NCBI GenBank assembly: GCA_021325135.1
Contig: JAJPHT010000027.1
Location: 1-64,000 of the forward strand
Direction: 5' to 3'
From: Pseudomonadota bacterium
Lineage (GTDB): Archaea; Thermoplasmatota; SW-10-69-26; JACQPN01; JAJPHT01
Length of the DNA: 64,000 nucleotides
This document shows positions 49,503 through 57,999 of the stretch, in pieces; within the stretch, counting starts at the first letter, position 1; each line of letters starts with the position of its first letter. A program made the position numbers and the translations under genes. A model generated the notes under the pieces. The model was not told where the DNA came from and did no database searches. It saw only the letters and a list, made by a program, of their open reading frames with translations.

Positions 49503-50027
49503 ATGCTGGACGCCTACGCCGACGCCCTCCTGCGCGAGCGCCGCGAGAAGGACCGCGCGTTCAAGACCGACCCCCATTCGCCCATCCCGCGGGCGGAGCG
49601 CGCGTCGTTCCAGGGGCTTCGCTACTACGATCCCGATCCGTCGTACCGCGTCGTCGCGCGCTGGGAGCCCGCCGCGGCGCCCAAGCCCGTCCGCGTGCAG
49701 ACCAGCACGGGCGAGGTGCGTGAGTACCTGGACGCGGGCGTGCTGCGCGCGACGCTCCCCGTGGGCGAGGTCGCGCTGCACGGCTACGAGGGCGTGGGCG
49801 ACGGCCTCTTCGTGCCCTTCCGCGACGCGACCTCGGGGAAGGAGACCTACGGCGCGGGGCGCTACCTCGACCTGGAGCGGCCCCACGGCGGCGCGCTGGA
49901 GGTCGACTTCAACCGCGCCTACAGCCCGTACTGCGCGTACAGCGAGGACTACTCGTGCCCCTTTCCGCCGCCGGACAACTGGCTGAAGCTCCCCATCCGC
50001 GCGGGCGAGCGGAGCTATCACGAGTGA
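49503..50027 (+). CDS. DUF1684 family protein
   Basis: A 174-aa protein with the full DUF1684 pattern: KDRAFKTDPHSPIP near the N-terminus, FQGLRYYDPDPSYRVVA, LFVPFRDATSGKETYGAGRYLDLE and the final FNRAYSPYCAYSEDYSCPFPPPDNWLKLPIRAGE. Function unknown. It is divergent from the methyltransferase gene. Confidence 0.9.
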   Translation: MLDAYADALLRERREKDRAFKTDPHSPIPRAERASFQGLRYYDPDPSYRVVARWEPAAAPKPVRVQTSTGEVREYLDAGVLRATLPVGEVALHGYEGVGDGLFVPFRDATSGKETYGAGRYLDLERPHGGALEVDFNRAYSPYCAYSEDYSCPFPPPDNWLKLPIRAGERSYHE

Positions 50028-50033
50028 GCAGGC

Positions 50034-50624
50034 TCAGCAGGTGACGCCGCAGTGGATGCTGTTCACGGCCCACGTCATGGCGCCGATGGCGATGGTGCCC
50101 ATGAGGACGCTGGTCATGCTCGCCATGCCCAGCTCCTTGCCCAGCTTCGCCATCTCCGCCTGCACCTCGGGGGCGGGCGGCGTCGGCGGGGCGCCGGGCT
50201 CGGGCGTGGGGAGCGCCTGCATCATGGCGAGGAGCTTCTTCGCCGTGGGCGTGATGATCCACACGCCCTCGATGAGCATGCCCACGGCCATGACGACGCC
50301 GAGGCCCAGCGCGGTGCCGTACCCCTTGATGCGGAACGCGGAGCCGATGTTGGAGAAGCCGCCCAGGAGGCCCAGCACCCAGAAGCCGGTGACGATGGTC
50401 ATGGCGCCCGCGACGTAGAAGTAGCGCGTCACGCCGCCCAGCACGGCCTCCAGGAACGGCCTCCGGAGGGGCGGCGGGCCCCGGGCGAGCACGCGGGGCG
50501 CGATGACCATGGCCCAGAAGAACGCGCCGCCCACCCAGGCGACGCCGCTGAGGACGTGGAGGAACCGGATGACCCAGATGTACCAGGCGGCCATGTCCGC
50601 CGGAGCCCGGCTGGGGTGCTTCAA
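50034..50624 (-). CDS. Membrane protein (CopD/DUF2269-like)
   Basis: A 196-aa protein with five hydrophobic helices. The first carries the HVLSGVAWVGGAFF pattern of CopD/DUF2269-type proteins. The TTG start overlaps the TGA of the TrmB-like regulator (TTGA), so the two are coupled; an ATG at 50594 is the alternative. A metal- or redox-related role is possible. Confidence 0.72.
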   Translation of the reverse strand: MKHPSRAPADMAAWYIWVIRFLHVLSGVAWVGGAFFWAMVIAPRVLARGPPPLRRPFLEAVLGGVTRYFYVAGAMTIVTGFWVLGLLGGFSNIGSAFRIKGYGTALGLGVVMAVGMLIEGVWIITPTAKKLLAMMQALPTPEPGAPPTPPAPEVQAEMAKLGKELGMASMTSVLMGTIAIGAMTWAVNSIHCGVTC

Positions 50625-51475
50625 GCCCTCGGTCCGTCTTGGGTCTCCTTCCCCACAAGCTCGCCCACGTCAAGCTCCGCGGTGCCCCAAAGCTCCTCGA
50701 AGCGCGCGGAAAGCTCGCCCGCGAACTTGGGGTCCCAGATGTAGACCGTCGCGAAGTACGCGCGGGGGTTCACCGGGTTCTTCACGCCCACGATGGCCTT
50801 CTCGCCGTCCACCACCGCGAAGGGCACGACCTCGCCCTCGATGACGCGCACGTGGAGGCGCTTGCCCAGATGCGGGATCATGGTGCGCGCGATGACCTCG
50901 TTGAGCGGCGAGTCGAGGATGGTGGGGATGTCGGCCTCGCGCAGGAGGATGCGCGTGCGCACGCCGCGCTCCACCGCCGCGACCAGCGCGTCGAAGAGGT
51001 CCTTGTCCTGCGCCTGGTAGGTGGGGACCTCCAGGTTCACGTCCATGCTCTGCGCGGCCTCGGCGAGCTTCTCCACCAGGAAGCTGCGGCTCTGCTCCTC
51101 GCCTACGCTCGCGCTGTAGAAGCTGGAGGGGTCCTTCTTGACCTTGGGCGAGAGGCGCTTCTCCAGGTCGCTGGCGAGGCGCGTCAGGTCCGCGTAGCGG
51201 TCGTCGAGCTCCCGCTTGCGCTGCGCGAGGAGGAGGCTCATGGCGACGCGGGGCTGCACGGCGCGGTACTGCTTCGGGCGCCCCTCGTGGAGCGTGAGGA
51301 GGCCGCGGTCCACCAGGGAGTTGAGCACGTCGTACACGCGCCCGAAGGGGATGCCCGCCTTGTGCGCGACCAGCGACGCGTCCGCGCTGCCCAGCCGCAG
51401 GAGGACCGAGTAGGCGCCCGCCTCGTAGCTCGACAGGCCGAAGCCCTTCAGCTCCTCCGCCGCGTCGACGTCCAC
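50621..51475 (-). CDS. TrmB-like transcriptional regulator
   Basis: A 284-aa protein. The N-terminal winged helix (LSSYEAGAYSVLLRLGSADASLVAHKAGIPFGRVYDVLNSLVDRGLL) and a coiled-coil linker are followed by a C-terminal phospholipase D-like domain (RTRILLREADIP, FAVVDGEKAIVGVKNP), as in TrmB. TrmB proteins sense sugars, but this effector domain may respond to another ligand. It is upstream of and coupled to the membrane protein gene. Confidence 0.85.
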   Translation of the reverse strand: MDVDAAEELKGFGLSSYEAGAYSVLLRLGSADASLVAHKAGIPFGRVYDVLNSLVDRGLLTLHEGRPKQYRAVQPRVAMSLLLAQRKRELDDRYADLTRLASDLEKRLSPKVKKDPSSFYSASVGEEQSRSFLVEKLAEAAQSMDVNLEVPTYQAQDKDLFDALVAAVERGVRTRILLREADIPTILDSPLNEVIARTMIPHLGKRLHVRVIEGEVVPFAVVDGEKAIVGVKNPVNPRAYFATVYIWDPKFAGELSARFEELWGTAELDVGELVGKETQDGPRA

Positions 51476-51589
51476 GCCTCCGGATCGGGGCGGCCGAGGG
51501 TAAGGCTTCCGTCCTTACAACCCGGGCCGGGTTGGAAGCGCCTGGGGGGAGAAGGGTTTCCAACTCCGGCCACGTTGATGGGCGAGGCG

Positions 51590-51600
51590 CAGCTTTATGC
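51590..51600 (+). promoter_or_regulatory. TATA-like box of the polyprenyl synthase gene
   Basis: GCTTTATGCC ends about 25 bases before the ATG at 51625, the spacing of a leaderless archaeal transcript. Confidence 0.45.
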
Positions 51601-51624
51601 CGGCTCCCGGGCTCCCCGCACACC

Positions 51625-52596
51625 ATGAGCCGGCTCCGGGCAGCCGCGGCCTTGGACGTCGAGGGCGCGCTGAAGCAGGTCGAGGCCGCCATCGCGCAGG
51701 CGGTCGACTGCCAGGAGCCCCTTCTGCGCCAGATGGTGGCGGAGCTCGTCCGTGCTGGCGGCAAGCGCATGCGCCCCCGCATCGCGCTGCTGGCGTTCGA
51801 CGCGTGCGGCGGTGGCGAGGCCGACCTGGACAAGGTGGTGGACGCCGCGGCGGCCTTCGAGCTGATCCACACCGCGAGCCTCGTCCACGACGACATCATC
51901 GACCAGAGCCCGCTGCGCCGCGGCCGCCCCACGGTCCACGTGAGCTACGGCACGCCCCACGCCATCGTGGCGGGCGACTTCCTCTTCACCCAGGGCTTCG
52001 CCCTCTCCGGCCGCCTGCCCAAGGAGGTCATCCGCGTGACCGCCGAGGCGTGCGTGCGTCTCGCGGAGGGCGAGGTCATGGAGCAGCGCCTCCTGGCGGA
52101 GGAGGTGGACGAGGAGTCCTACCTCACCATCATCGCCAAGAAGACCGCGGAGCCCATCCGCGCGTGCGCCATGACCGGCGCGCTGCTGGCGGGCGCGCCC
52201 AAGGAGGTCGTCGAGGCGCTGGGCCACTACGGCCTGGAGATCGGCATCGCCTTCCAGATCGCGGACGACGTGCTGGACATCGCGGGCAACCCGGCCGAGA
52301 CCGGCAAGGCCGTGGGCCAGGACGCCAAGACCGGCGTGCTCACGCTCCCCGTGGGGCTGAACGAGGCCGGGACGGACCCCGGCTGGGACGCGAAGACGTT
52401 CCGCTCCATGGCGCGGCAGACCGACCCCGAGGAGCTTCGTCGCCTCCTCCAGGAGACCGGCGCCATCGACAAGGCGCGCGGCGTCGCCCAGAAGTACAGC
52501 GACCGGGCCAAGGCGCGCCTCGCCGTGCTGCCCCCCGGCCCCTCCAAGGACGCCCTCGTCGCGCTGGCCGATTCGGTCGTGAAGCGGCGCTCCTGA
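51625..52596 (+). CDS. Short-chain polyprenyl diphosphate synthase (GGPP type)
   Basis: A 323-aa trans-prenyltransferase with the two aspartate motifs DDIID (89-93) and DDVLD (214-218) and the GGKRMRP basic motif. It elongates isoprenoid diphosphates, most likely to geranylgeranyl diphosphate for archaeal lipids. The residue block before the first motif (FELIHTAS) has no bulky aromatic at the usual -4/-5 sites, in line with a C20 product, but chain length is inferred. The start follows a TATA-like box. Confidence 0.9.
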   Translation: MSRLRAAAALDVEGALKQVEAAIAQAVDCQEPLLRQMVAELVRAGGKRMRPRIALLAFDACGGGEADLDKVVDAAAAFELIHTASLVHDDIIDQSPLRRGRPTVHVSYGTPHAIVAGDFLFTQGFALSGRLPKEVIRVTAEACVRLAEGEVMEQRLLAEEVDEESYLTIIAKKTAEPIRACAMTGALLAGAPKEVVEALGHYGLEIGIAFQIADDVLDIAGNPAETGKAVGQDAKTGVLTLPVGLNEAGTDPGWDAKTFRSMARQTDPEELRRLLQETGAIDKARGVAQKYSDRAKARLAVLPPGPSKDALVALADSVVKRRS

Positions 52597-52706
52597 GGCG
52601 CGGCCGTCGCATCCAGCGGGGCAAAGAAGATCGCTCCCCCAGCCTCCACCCCCCTCGTGACGGCCCTTCCACGCCCCCACGCCATGCCCCCTGGACCCTC
52701 ATTCAG

Positions 52707-52729
52707 CCCCAAGTTTCCAAAAAGTGGGG
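52707..52729. promoter_or_regulatory. Operator-like inverted repeat before the antitoxin gene
   Basis: CCCCA (52707-52711) and TGGGG (52725-52729) are inverted around an A/T-rich centre, and GGGGCAA is repeated twice within 20 bases. A TATA-like ACATTAAGG lies about 27 bases before the ATG at 52765. Autoregulation by the antitoxin is plausible. Confidence 0.4.
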
Positions 52730-52764
52730 CAAACATTAAGGATGCGGGGCAACGATCCCTCCTC

Positions 52765-52965
52765 ATGCCAGCCGAAGCCGTCGAGCACCTGGACGCCCGA
52801 GGCCGCGTCACCGTGAAGGCCGCGTTCCGCGACCGCCTCAAGGACGGCTACGTCCAGATCCTCACCCCGGACGGCGTGCTCTTCCGCCGCGTCTCCACGA
52901 CGCCGCTAAGGACGAAGGCGCCCGCCCTGGACGACGTGGACGGCGAGGCGATGGCGGACCTCTGA
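52765..52965 (+). CDS. AbrB-type antitoxin-like protein
   Basis: A 66-aa protein with a swapped-hairpin AbrB-like N-terminus (LDARGRVTVKAAFRDRLKDGYVQILTPDG) and an acidic tail. It would bind its own promoter and the downstream PIN protein. The TGA overlaps the toxin-like ATG (TGATG). Confidence 0.7.
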   Translation: MPAEAVEHLDARGRVTVKAAFRDRLKDGYVQILTPDGVLFRRVSTTPLRTKAPALDDVDGEAMADL

Positions 52966-53384
52966 TGCCCGACGCGGCCCCCCACGGGGGCGGGCTGCCG
53001 GTCCCTTCTGTGGACGGGCCCGACCTCGCCGACCTCAACCTCGTCCTTGCGCACCTCAAGCAGGCCGACGCCCTGAAGGCGCGCGCCGAGAAGCACCTCC
53101 GCGCCGCGGGCGCGCCCCTCGTGACCTTCGCCGTGGGCATCGAGCTTCTCCTCTGGTGCCGCAAGCACTCCCTGAGCCCCCTGGACTTCGTGGAGCGGTG
53201 CGTCACCACCTTCGAGGTGGAGGGGAGCGACGTGCTGCTGGCCGCGGCCTACGCCATGGAGCGCGACGGCATCGCGAGCCCTTTCGACGCCGTGCATCTC
53301 GCCGAGGCGATGCACCGCAGGGCGCGGCTCGTCACGGCGGACGACCGGCTGCTGCGCTCGAAGTACCCGACCCTGGCCTACTGA
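52965..53384 (+). CDS. PIN-domain toxin-like protein (VapC family)
   Basis: A 139-aa PIN-like protein with acidic residues in the expected order: an Asp near the start (DLADLN), Glu in VGIELLLW, Asp in ASPFDAVHLAEA and the ADD pair in LVTADDRLL. It is translationally coupled to the AbrB-type gene, so the pair looks like a VapBC toxin-antitoxin module. The N-terminal motif differs from the classical DTN, so activity is not certain. Confidence 0.72.
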   Translation: MPDAAPHGGGLPVPSVDGPDLADLNLVLAHLKQADALKARAEKHLRAAGAPLVTFAVGIELLLWCRKHSLSPLDFVERCVTTFEVEGSDVLLAAAYAMERDGIASPFDAVHLAEAMHRRARLVTADDRLLRSKYPTLAY

Positions 53385-54478
53385 GGGAAGAGCGCGGCGC
53401 GCACGCGCTCCAGCCCGGCGAGGTCGTGGACGCTCCCCTGCATCGCGGGCACGACGCGCACGGGGACGGGCATCTCCTCGCGCAGCTTGTCGGCGTAGCG
53501 CGCCTGGTCGCGGGCGAGGCCGTCGTAGAAGCGCGCGGCCTTGATGGCGTCGTCCAGGAAGCGCTCCGCCGCGTCGGGGTCCACGCGCGCGGCGGCCCCG
53601 ATGCGCTTCACCGACCCGGCGCGGAAGGCGGGGTTGTCCAGCATCTCGGTGACCTCCATGCCGGGCAGGCGCGGGTGATAGCGATTCACGATGGCGGAGT
53701 CCACGCGAAGGCCGAGCGTCTGCGTGATGTCCCGGTAGAGGCGCGTGGCGCGGGGGACCGACTCCTCCTCGGCGGTGGCGACGACGTGCAGCGACGTGCG
53801 GGCGGGGTCGTTGAGCACCTCGTCCATGGCGCGCACGCGCGTCTCCATGTCGCGGAACATCTGGTCGAAGGTGACCATGAACTCGGCCATCTCCTCGACG
53901 TACTCGTTGCTGGTCCAGCGCGTGAGGAGCTGCATCATGGCGCCGCCCCCGAGGCGCAGGAAGCGCGTCGGCTTGAAGAGGTACTTCACGACGCCGCTCT
54001 CGAAGACGCGGATGAGCCGGCGGTTCACGCGAAGGAACTCCACCGCGTGCGCGCTGGGCGGCGTGTCCACGACGACGAGGTCGTACTGCCCGTCGGCGAT
54101 GAGGTCGTGCAGGGCGCCCATGGCGACGAACTCCTCGCTGCCGGCGAACGCGTCGGAAAGCTGCTCGTAGAAGCGGCTGTTGAGGATGCGGTGGAGAGTG
54201 CGGGCGTCGTGCGCGTAGCGCTTCACCAGCGCGTCCAGCGCGGCCTTGGTGTCCAGCATCAGGGCGTCCAGGTTGGGCCGCACGTTGACGATCTCGCTGC
54301 CCAGCTTCACGCCCAGGCTGTCCGCGAGGCGGCGCGCGGGGTCGACGGTGAGCACCAGCGTCTTGCGCGTGCGCGAGGCGTGGAGCGCGCTGGCGGCCGC
54401 GATGGTGGTCTTGCCCACGCCGCCCGTGCCCAGGAAGACGACGAGCTTCTTGGTGGCGAGGGCCTGCTCCAGGTTCAT
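53378..54478 (-). CDS. ArsA/Get3-family ATPase, subunit 1
   Basis: A 366-aa ArsA/Get3-type ATPase. The P-loop is GTGGVGKTT (17-25): the P-loop lysine is present, but the signature lysine of the deviant Walker A (normally GKGGVGKT) is Thr18. Switch regions include VLTVDPA and VVVDTPPSAHAVEFL. It lacks the CxxC zinc pair of Get3. It is paired with the ArsA-like gene upstream (54522-55451), so a heterodimer is likely. Role (tail-anchored protein targeting, metalloid or other) unknown. Confidence 0.85.
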   Translation of the reverse strand: MNLEQALATKKLVVFLGTGGVGKTTIAAASALHASRTRKTLVLTVDPARRLADSLGVKLGSEIVNVRPNLDALMLDTKAALDALVKRYAHDARTLHRILNSRFYEQLSDAFAGSEEFVAMGALHDLIADGQYDLVVVDTPPSAHAVEFLRVNRRLIRVFESGVVKYLFKPTRFLRLGGGAMMQLLTRWTSNEYVEEMAEFMVTFDQMFRDMETRVRAMDEVLNDPARTSLHVVATAEEESVPRATRLYRDITQTLGLRVDSAIVNRYHPRLPGMEVTEMLDNPAFRAGSVKRIGAAARVDPDAAERFLDDAIKAARFYDGLARDQARYADKLREEMPVPVRVVPAMQGSVHDLAGLERVRAALFPQ

Positions 54479-54521
54479 CCGGGGGGCCTCCTCGTCTCTG
54501 CGTCACCACTGGACACGACGG

Positions 54522-55451
54522 TCAAGCGAACGCCTCCGGGGGCTGCTGCATCGCCTCCGCGACCCGAAGCAGGCGCCGCGAGGACTCGGCGATGTAGGGC
54601 ACGACCGAGAGCTTGACGCCCTCCAGCCCGCGAAGCTCTCCGAGGTAGCCTTGCGCCTCGGCGCGCTGCGCGGCCACGAGGTTGAGCGCCGCGAGCCACG
54701 GGCCCACCTGGATGGGGGCGCGCCCCTCGGCGGAGCGCTCGAAGGCCTCGCGCGCCTTGGCATCGCGGGTGAGCTTGTCCAGGACCGCGCGGCTCTGGCC
54801 GTCCACGAAGACGCGGGGCAGCCACTTGTTCACCGCGACGTTGTCCAGCGGGAAGCCCTGCCGGCGCAGGCTCGCGGCCAATTCCATCGTCTCGCGCACG
54901 GGCATCTCCTCAGGGAGCGTCACGATGACGACGTCCGTCACGGTGGGGTCGTGCAGCATGTCGCGAAGCTCCTCGGCGCGGGCGCGCAGCGGGCCCGCCA
55001 GGATGCGCGCGGACTTCTCGGGGGCCTCCAGGAAGTGGATGCCGTGGCCGGTGGCGGGGGGATCGAGCACGATGCGGTCGTACCCTTCGCCGCGCTTCTT
55101 GGCGAGGGTGTGGAGGATCGCCAGTTCGCGCACGCCGGGCACGATGTCGATCATCCCCTCGTAGCCCGGGTGCTTGACGACGTAGTCCGCCAGGGCGCCC
55201 AGGCGCGTGACGCGGCGCACGAGGTCGTCCACGAGCGCCCGCGCGTCGAGGTTGAGAAGCTCCAGCCGGCCGCGCGTGTCGATGCCCGCGGCCTCGTGCG
55301 TGATGCGCGACGCGGGGTTGTCCTCGTCGATGACGCTCACGAGGAGCACGCGCTCGCCGGCCGCGGCGCGGTCCACGGCGAACGCGCTGGCGAGCGTCGT
55401 CCTCCCGACGCCGCCCTTGCCCAGGAAGATCGACAGGCGCGCGCCGGGCAT
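54522..55451 (-). CDS. ArsA/Get3-family ATPase-like protein, subunit 2
   Basis: A 309-aa ArsA-like protein. Its P-loop reads GKGGVGRTT (11-19): the signature Lys12 is kept, but the P-loop lysine is Arg17. It carries LDPPATGHGIHFLEAP in the switch II region. Arg17 would impair hydrolysis in its own site. Next to subunit 1, which has the opposite replacement, it would complete one composite site by supplying the signature lysine. Gene pairs of this kind are known in actinobacteria (Rv3679/Rv3680 type). Confidence 0.82.
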   Translation of the reverse strand: MPGARLSIFLGKGGVGRTTLASAFAVDRAAAGERVLLVSVIDEDNPASRITHEAAGIDTRGRLELLNLDARALVDDLVRRVTRLGALADYVVKHPGYEGMIDIVPGVRELAILHTLAKKRGEGYDRIVLDPPATGHGIHFLEAPEKSARILAGPLRARAEELRDMLHDPTVTDVVIVTLPEEMPVRETMELAASLRRQGFPLDNVAVNKWLPRVFVDGQSRAVLDKLTRDAKAREAFERSAEGRAPIQVGPWLAALNLVAAQRAEAQGYLGELRGLEGVKLSVVPYIAESSRRLLRVAEAMQQPPEAFA

Positions 55452-55492
55452 CGGAGGCGCCTACTGGCGTCCGGGGCAAGAAGGTGTTGGTG

Positions 55493-56317
55493 TCAGAGGT
55501 CCTGCTCCTGCCACCATCCCAGCTCCAGCGCAGTAAAGACCTGCTTGATCTCGGCGGGGATCGCCTCCACCTGCTTCGCGTCGGCGAAGTAGCCCTGGCA
55601 GCCGGGCGTCGCGCGGATCGCCTCCAGCACCGTCGCGGGGTCGACGCCGCGCTCCAGCGCGTAGGAGGGGAGGACGTGCCCCACGTTCGCGCGCGCCTTG
55701 CGCACGAGGTCGGTGGCGCGGGGCGCGTAGTGCGAGCCGCCCAGCGCGAGGAGCGTGGGCGCGGCGTCGCCCGCGCTGGGCGTCCGCGCGGCGAGGAGGC
55801 TGCGCGCGACGCGGGTCCCGAGGTCGGGGTCGGCCCACGCGCGCTCGTCGGTGCCGATCTCGACGAACATCGCAGGCGTGTCGAGCCACGGGCCGTGGTG
55901 CGTCGCCTCCAGCGTGACCTCGTGCTTGAGCCCCGCGGCCTCGGCATGCAGGCGGCGCAGGATGCGCCCCATGACGACGGGCGCGGTGGGGACCACCGTG
56001 CGCGCCTTGCCCCCCAGCGCGGCGTCGCCCCAGTTGCCGAGGGGATGCACGGTGAGGGCGGGCTTGCCGCTCTCGGCGCGGTGCCGGCTGGCGAAGAGGA
56101 CGACCTCCGCGGGGACGCCCGCCTTGCGAAGCTCTGCGTCGATGCCGTCGCACTCCAGGTGCAGGCGCTCCGTCTCGGCCATGGCGAAGCCGCCGTAGCG
56201 GCGCACGGGCAGGCCGTGGAACGCGCCCTCCTCCTTCCAGGGCGCCATGGCGAGGAGGGCGTCGCGGATGGTGACGCTCGCGCGGTCGGCGCGCGAGACG
56301 AGGATGAGGGTCGTCAT
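55493..56317 (-). CDS. dtdA: D-aminoacyl-tRNA deacylase (archaeal DTD2/GEK1 type)
   Basis: A 274-aa enzyme that removes D-amino acids from mischarged tRNAs. Signature blocks of the archaeal/plant family are all present: SRHRAESGKPALTVHPLGNW, EATHHGPW, FVEIGTDERAW and LGGSHYAPR. A TATA-like CTTATTTG lies upstream on its strand. Confidence 0.92.
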   Translation of the reverse strand: MTTLILVSRADRASVTIRDALLAMAPWKEEGAFHGLPVRRYGGFAMAETERLHLECDGIDAELRKAGVPAEVVLFASRHRAESGKPALTVHPLGNWGDAALGGKARTVVPTAPVVMGRILRRLHAEAAGLKHEVTLEATHHGPWLDTPAMFVEIGTDERAWADPDLGTRVARSLLAARTPSAGDAAPTLLALGGSHYAPRATDLVRKARANVGHVLPSYALERGVDPATVLEAIRATPGCQGYFADAKQVEAIPAEIKQVFTALELGWWQEQDL

Positions 56318-56572
56318 GGCAAGGGCTCCGCTGGGGGGAAGTCAAATAAGATGGGCATGACCGGACGAGCCTGGGACGTTGGCTTTCCGACGGAGACCCA
56401 TCCCCCCCACGCCAAAGCGGTTGGCCGACACCCCCCGTCAGAGGGCGAGGCTCCGGTGCGTGGATGCGTAAAGAACGGATCGCGTAGGGGGCAGTCCTGC
56501 TTAACGCTGCCGGCATCCTCCTGGCAAGCGTCGATGGAGGGTTTTTCTCGTGGGAAACCGGCCTGGGCAGTC

Positions 56573-56607
56573 GCCGATCGGCGGAGCCTGGAACGGCGAT
56601 CGCCGTT
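56573..56607. repeat. Two adjacent palindromes in a 294-base spacer
   Basis: CGCCGATCGGCG (56573-56584) and AACGGCGATCGCCGTT (56592-56607) are perfect palindromes just beyond the stop of the Cas4-like gene. They probably act in termination or protein binding. The remaining spacer (56318-56572) shows no gene, tRNA or other feature I could recognise. Confidence 0.45.
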
Positions 56608-56611
56608 GCCG

Positions 56612-57412
56612 TCAGGCGAGCCGTTCCGGGCACAGGTCGCGCCGCGAGCAGCCGCGGCACTTGCCCGGGCGCTCGTGGTTGCGGTGGACGACGCCCGTCA
56701 TGTCCGAGAGGCGCATGCGCAGCGTGGTCTCCAGCACGCGGTCGCGGAACTCGTCGGTGAAGGGCACCTCGAAGGTGCGGCCCGAATACTGGAGCACGCC
56801 GTGGGGCGGGCGGATGCCATAGTTCTCCTCCACCAGCAGGCAGTAGACGCCAAGCTGCATGAGGTGCGAGTCGTGGGGCGTGTCGGGCGTGCGGCCCGTC
56901 TTCAGCTCCACGGGGATGTAGTGGTCGTGGCGGCGCACGATGTAGTCGGGGCGGCCGGAAAGCTCGTACTTCTCGCTGCGCAGCGTCTCGGCGGGCCGGT
57001 CGAGGTCGCTGTACGCCAATTCCCCCTCCACGAGGCCCGCCTCCGCGACGACCTCCTGGGCCTCCTTTTCCTTTAGGATCGCGCGCAGAAGAAAGCCCAG
57101 CGCGATGAAGAGCCACAGGAGGCTCATCATGACGAGGAGCGTGTGGTACGCCCAGTGCGCGTCGAGGAACACGACCTCCAGCGCGAGCGTCATGGCGCTG
57201 GCCGCGGTGAGGGCGAGGTAGAGCGCGATGCGCAGCGACTCGTGGTGGTCTGCCAGGATGCGCCGCCACTTGGCGATGCGCTGCCCCACGGCCGCGTGGT
57301 CCGCCTCGCCGCGCTGGAGCGCCTCGTCCACGCCGCTCATGCCGCGGCGCGCGAGGGCCCAGCTGAGGGGGCAGTAGACGTAACGCTCCACGTCGGCGGC
57401 GCTGTACCCCAT
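56612..57412 (-). CDS. Membrane-anchored Cas4-like PD-(D/E)XK nuclease
   Basis: A 266-aa protein with the Cas4/RecB-type nuclease core: Asp156 (GRPDYIV), Glu169 and Lys171 (VELKTG), and Gln186 (QLGVY). Four cysteines could bind a 4Fe-4S cluster (Cys14 in YCPLSWAL; Cys252, Cys255, Cys261). Between Cys14 and the core are two membrane helices (about 62-82 and 92-112), not usual for Cas4. No CRISPR or other cas gene lies nearby. It may act on DNA at the membrane. Confidence 0.8.
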   Translation of the reverse strand: MGYSAADVERYVYCPLSWALARRGMSGVDEALQRGEADHAAVGQRIAKWRRILADHHESLRIALYLALTAASAMTLALEVVFLDAHWAYHTLLVMMSLLWLFIALGFLLRAILKEKEAQEVVAEAGLVEGELAYSDLDRPAETLRSEKYELSGRPDYIVRRHDHYIPVELKTGRTPDTPHDSHLMQLGVYCLLVEENYGIRPPHGVLQYSGRTFEVPFTDEFRDRVLETTLRMRLSDMTGVVHRNHERPGKCRGCSRRDLCPERLA

Positions 57413-57561
57413 GACCTCCTTGCCTGGGGTGCCCCTCGGCTTGAACCCGATGGGGACTTCCCTCTTGGGGCCCGCCCCCGACACGTTCCCCTCGCTGAGG
57501 GCGTCCGCCAGGGGGCCCCGTCGCCTCTGGCCAGCACGGCGCGGAGGTCGGGCCCCAGGGT

Positions 57562-57993
57562 TCAGGGCGCGTGGGTGGGGGCAAAAGACGGCTGGGGCTC
57601 CTCGGAAGGGGGCGGCTCCGCGGGGATCTCCACCACCCGCGGCGCGCCGAAGCCGCCGGGGCCCCGCAGCAGGAGGACCCGCCCCGCGGCGTCCTCGAAG
57701 AGGAGGCCTTCGCCCTCGGGGCCCGCATGCTCCCGCACCGTGGCGCCCGGCCGCTCGTCGCGCAGCCGCCGCTCCTCGGCGCGGAAGCGGGCCCGCGAGC
57801 GGCCGTCCATGACGGCGAGGGGCACGGCGAGCACGATGAACAGGATGGCGAGCCCCGCCAGCCAGACGGCGTCCTTGTGGCCGTTGTCCGGGCGGTCCAC
57901 CTCGCGGAACGCGCCGCGGTCGTAGGCGTAGAAGATGCCGCCGCCCACGACGGCCATGGCGATGAGAAGCGCGGCCACGCCTTCCTTGTCCAT
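57562..57993 (-). CDS. Small membrane protein
   Basis: A 143-aa protein with two membrane helices in the first half and a charged Arg/Glu-rich and then Pro-rich cytoplasmic or extracellular tail. It lies between the nuclease and deoxyhypusine synthase genes on the same strand. No family was recognised. Confidence 0.62.
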   Translation of the reverse strand: MDKEGVAALLIAMAVVGGGIFYAYDRGAFREVDRPDNGHKDAVWLAGLAILFIVLAVPLAVMDGRSRARFRAEERRLRDERPGATVREHAGPEGEGLLFEDAAGRVLLLRGPGGFGAPRVVEIPAEPPPSEEPQPSFAPTHAP

Positions 57994-57999
57994 GGCGCC

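Noticed and set aside
56612..57412. Cas4-like gene as evidence of a CRISPR-Cas locus
   Set aside because: No cas1, cas2, effector genes or repeat array lie in the window; Cas4-family nucleases occur alone.
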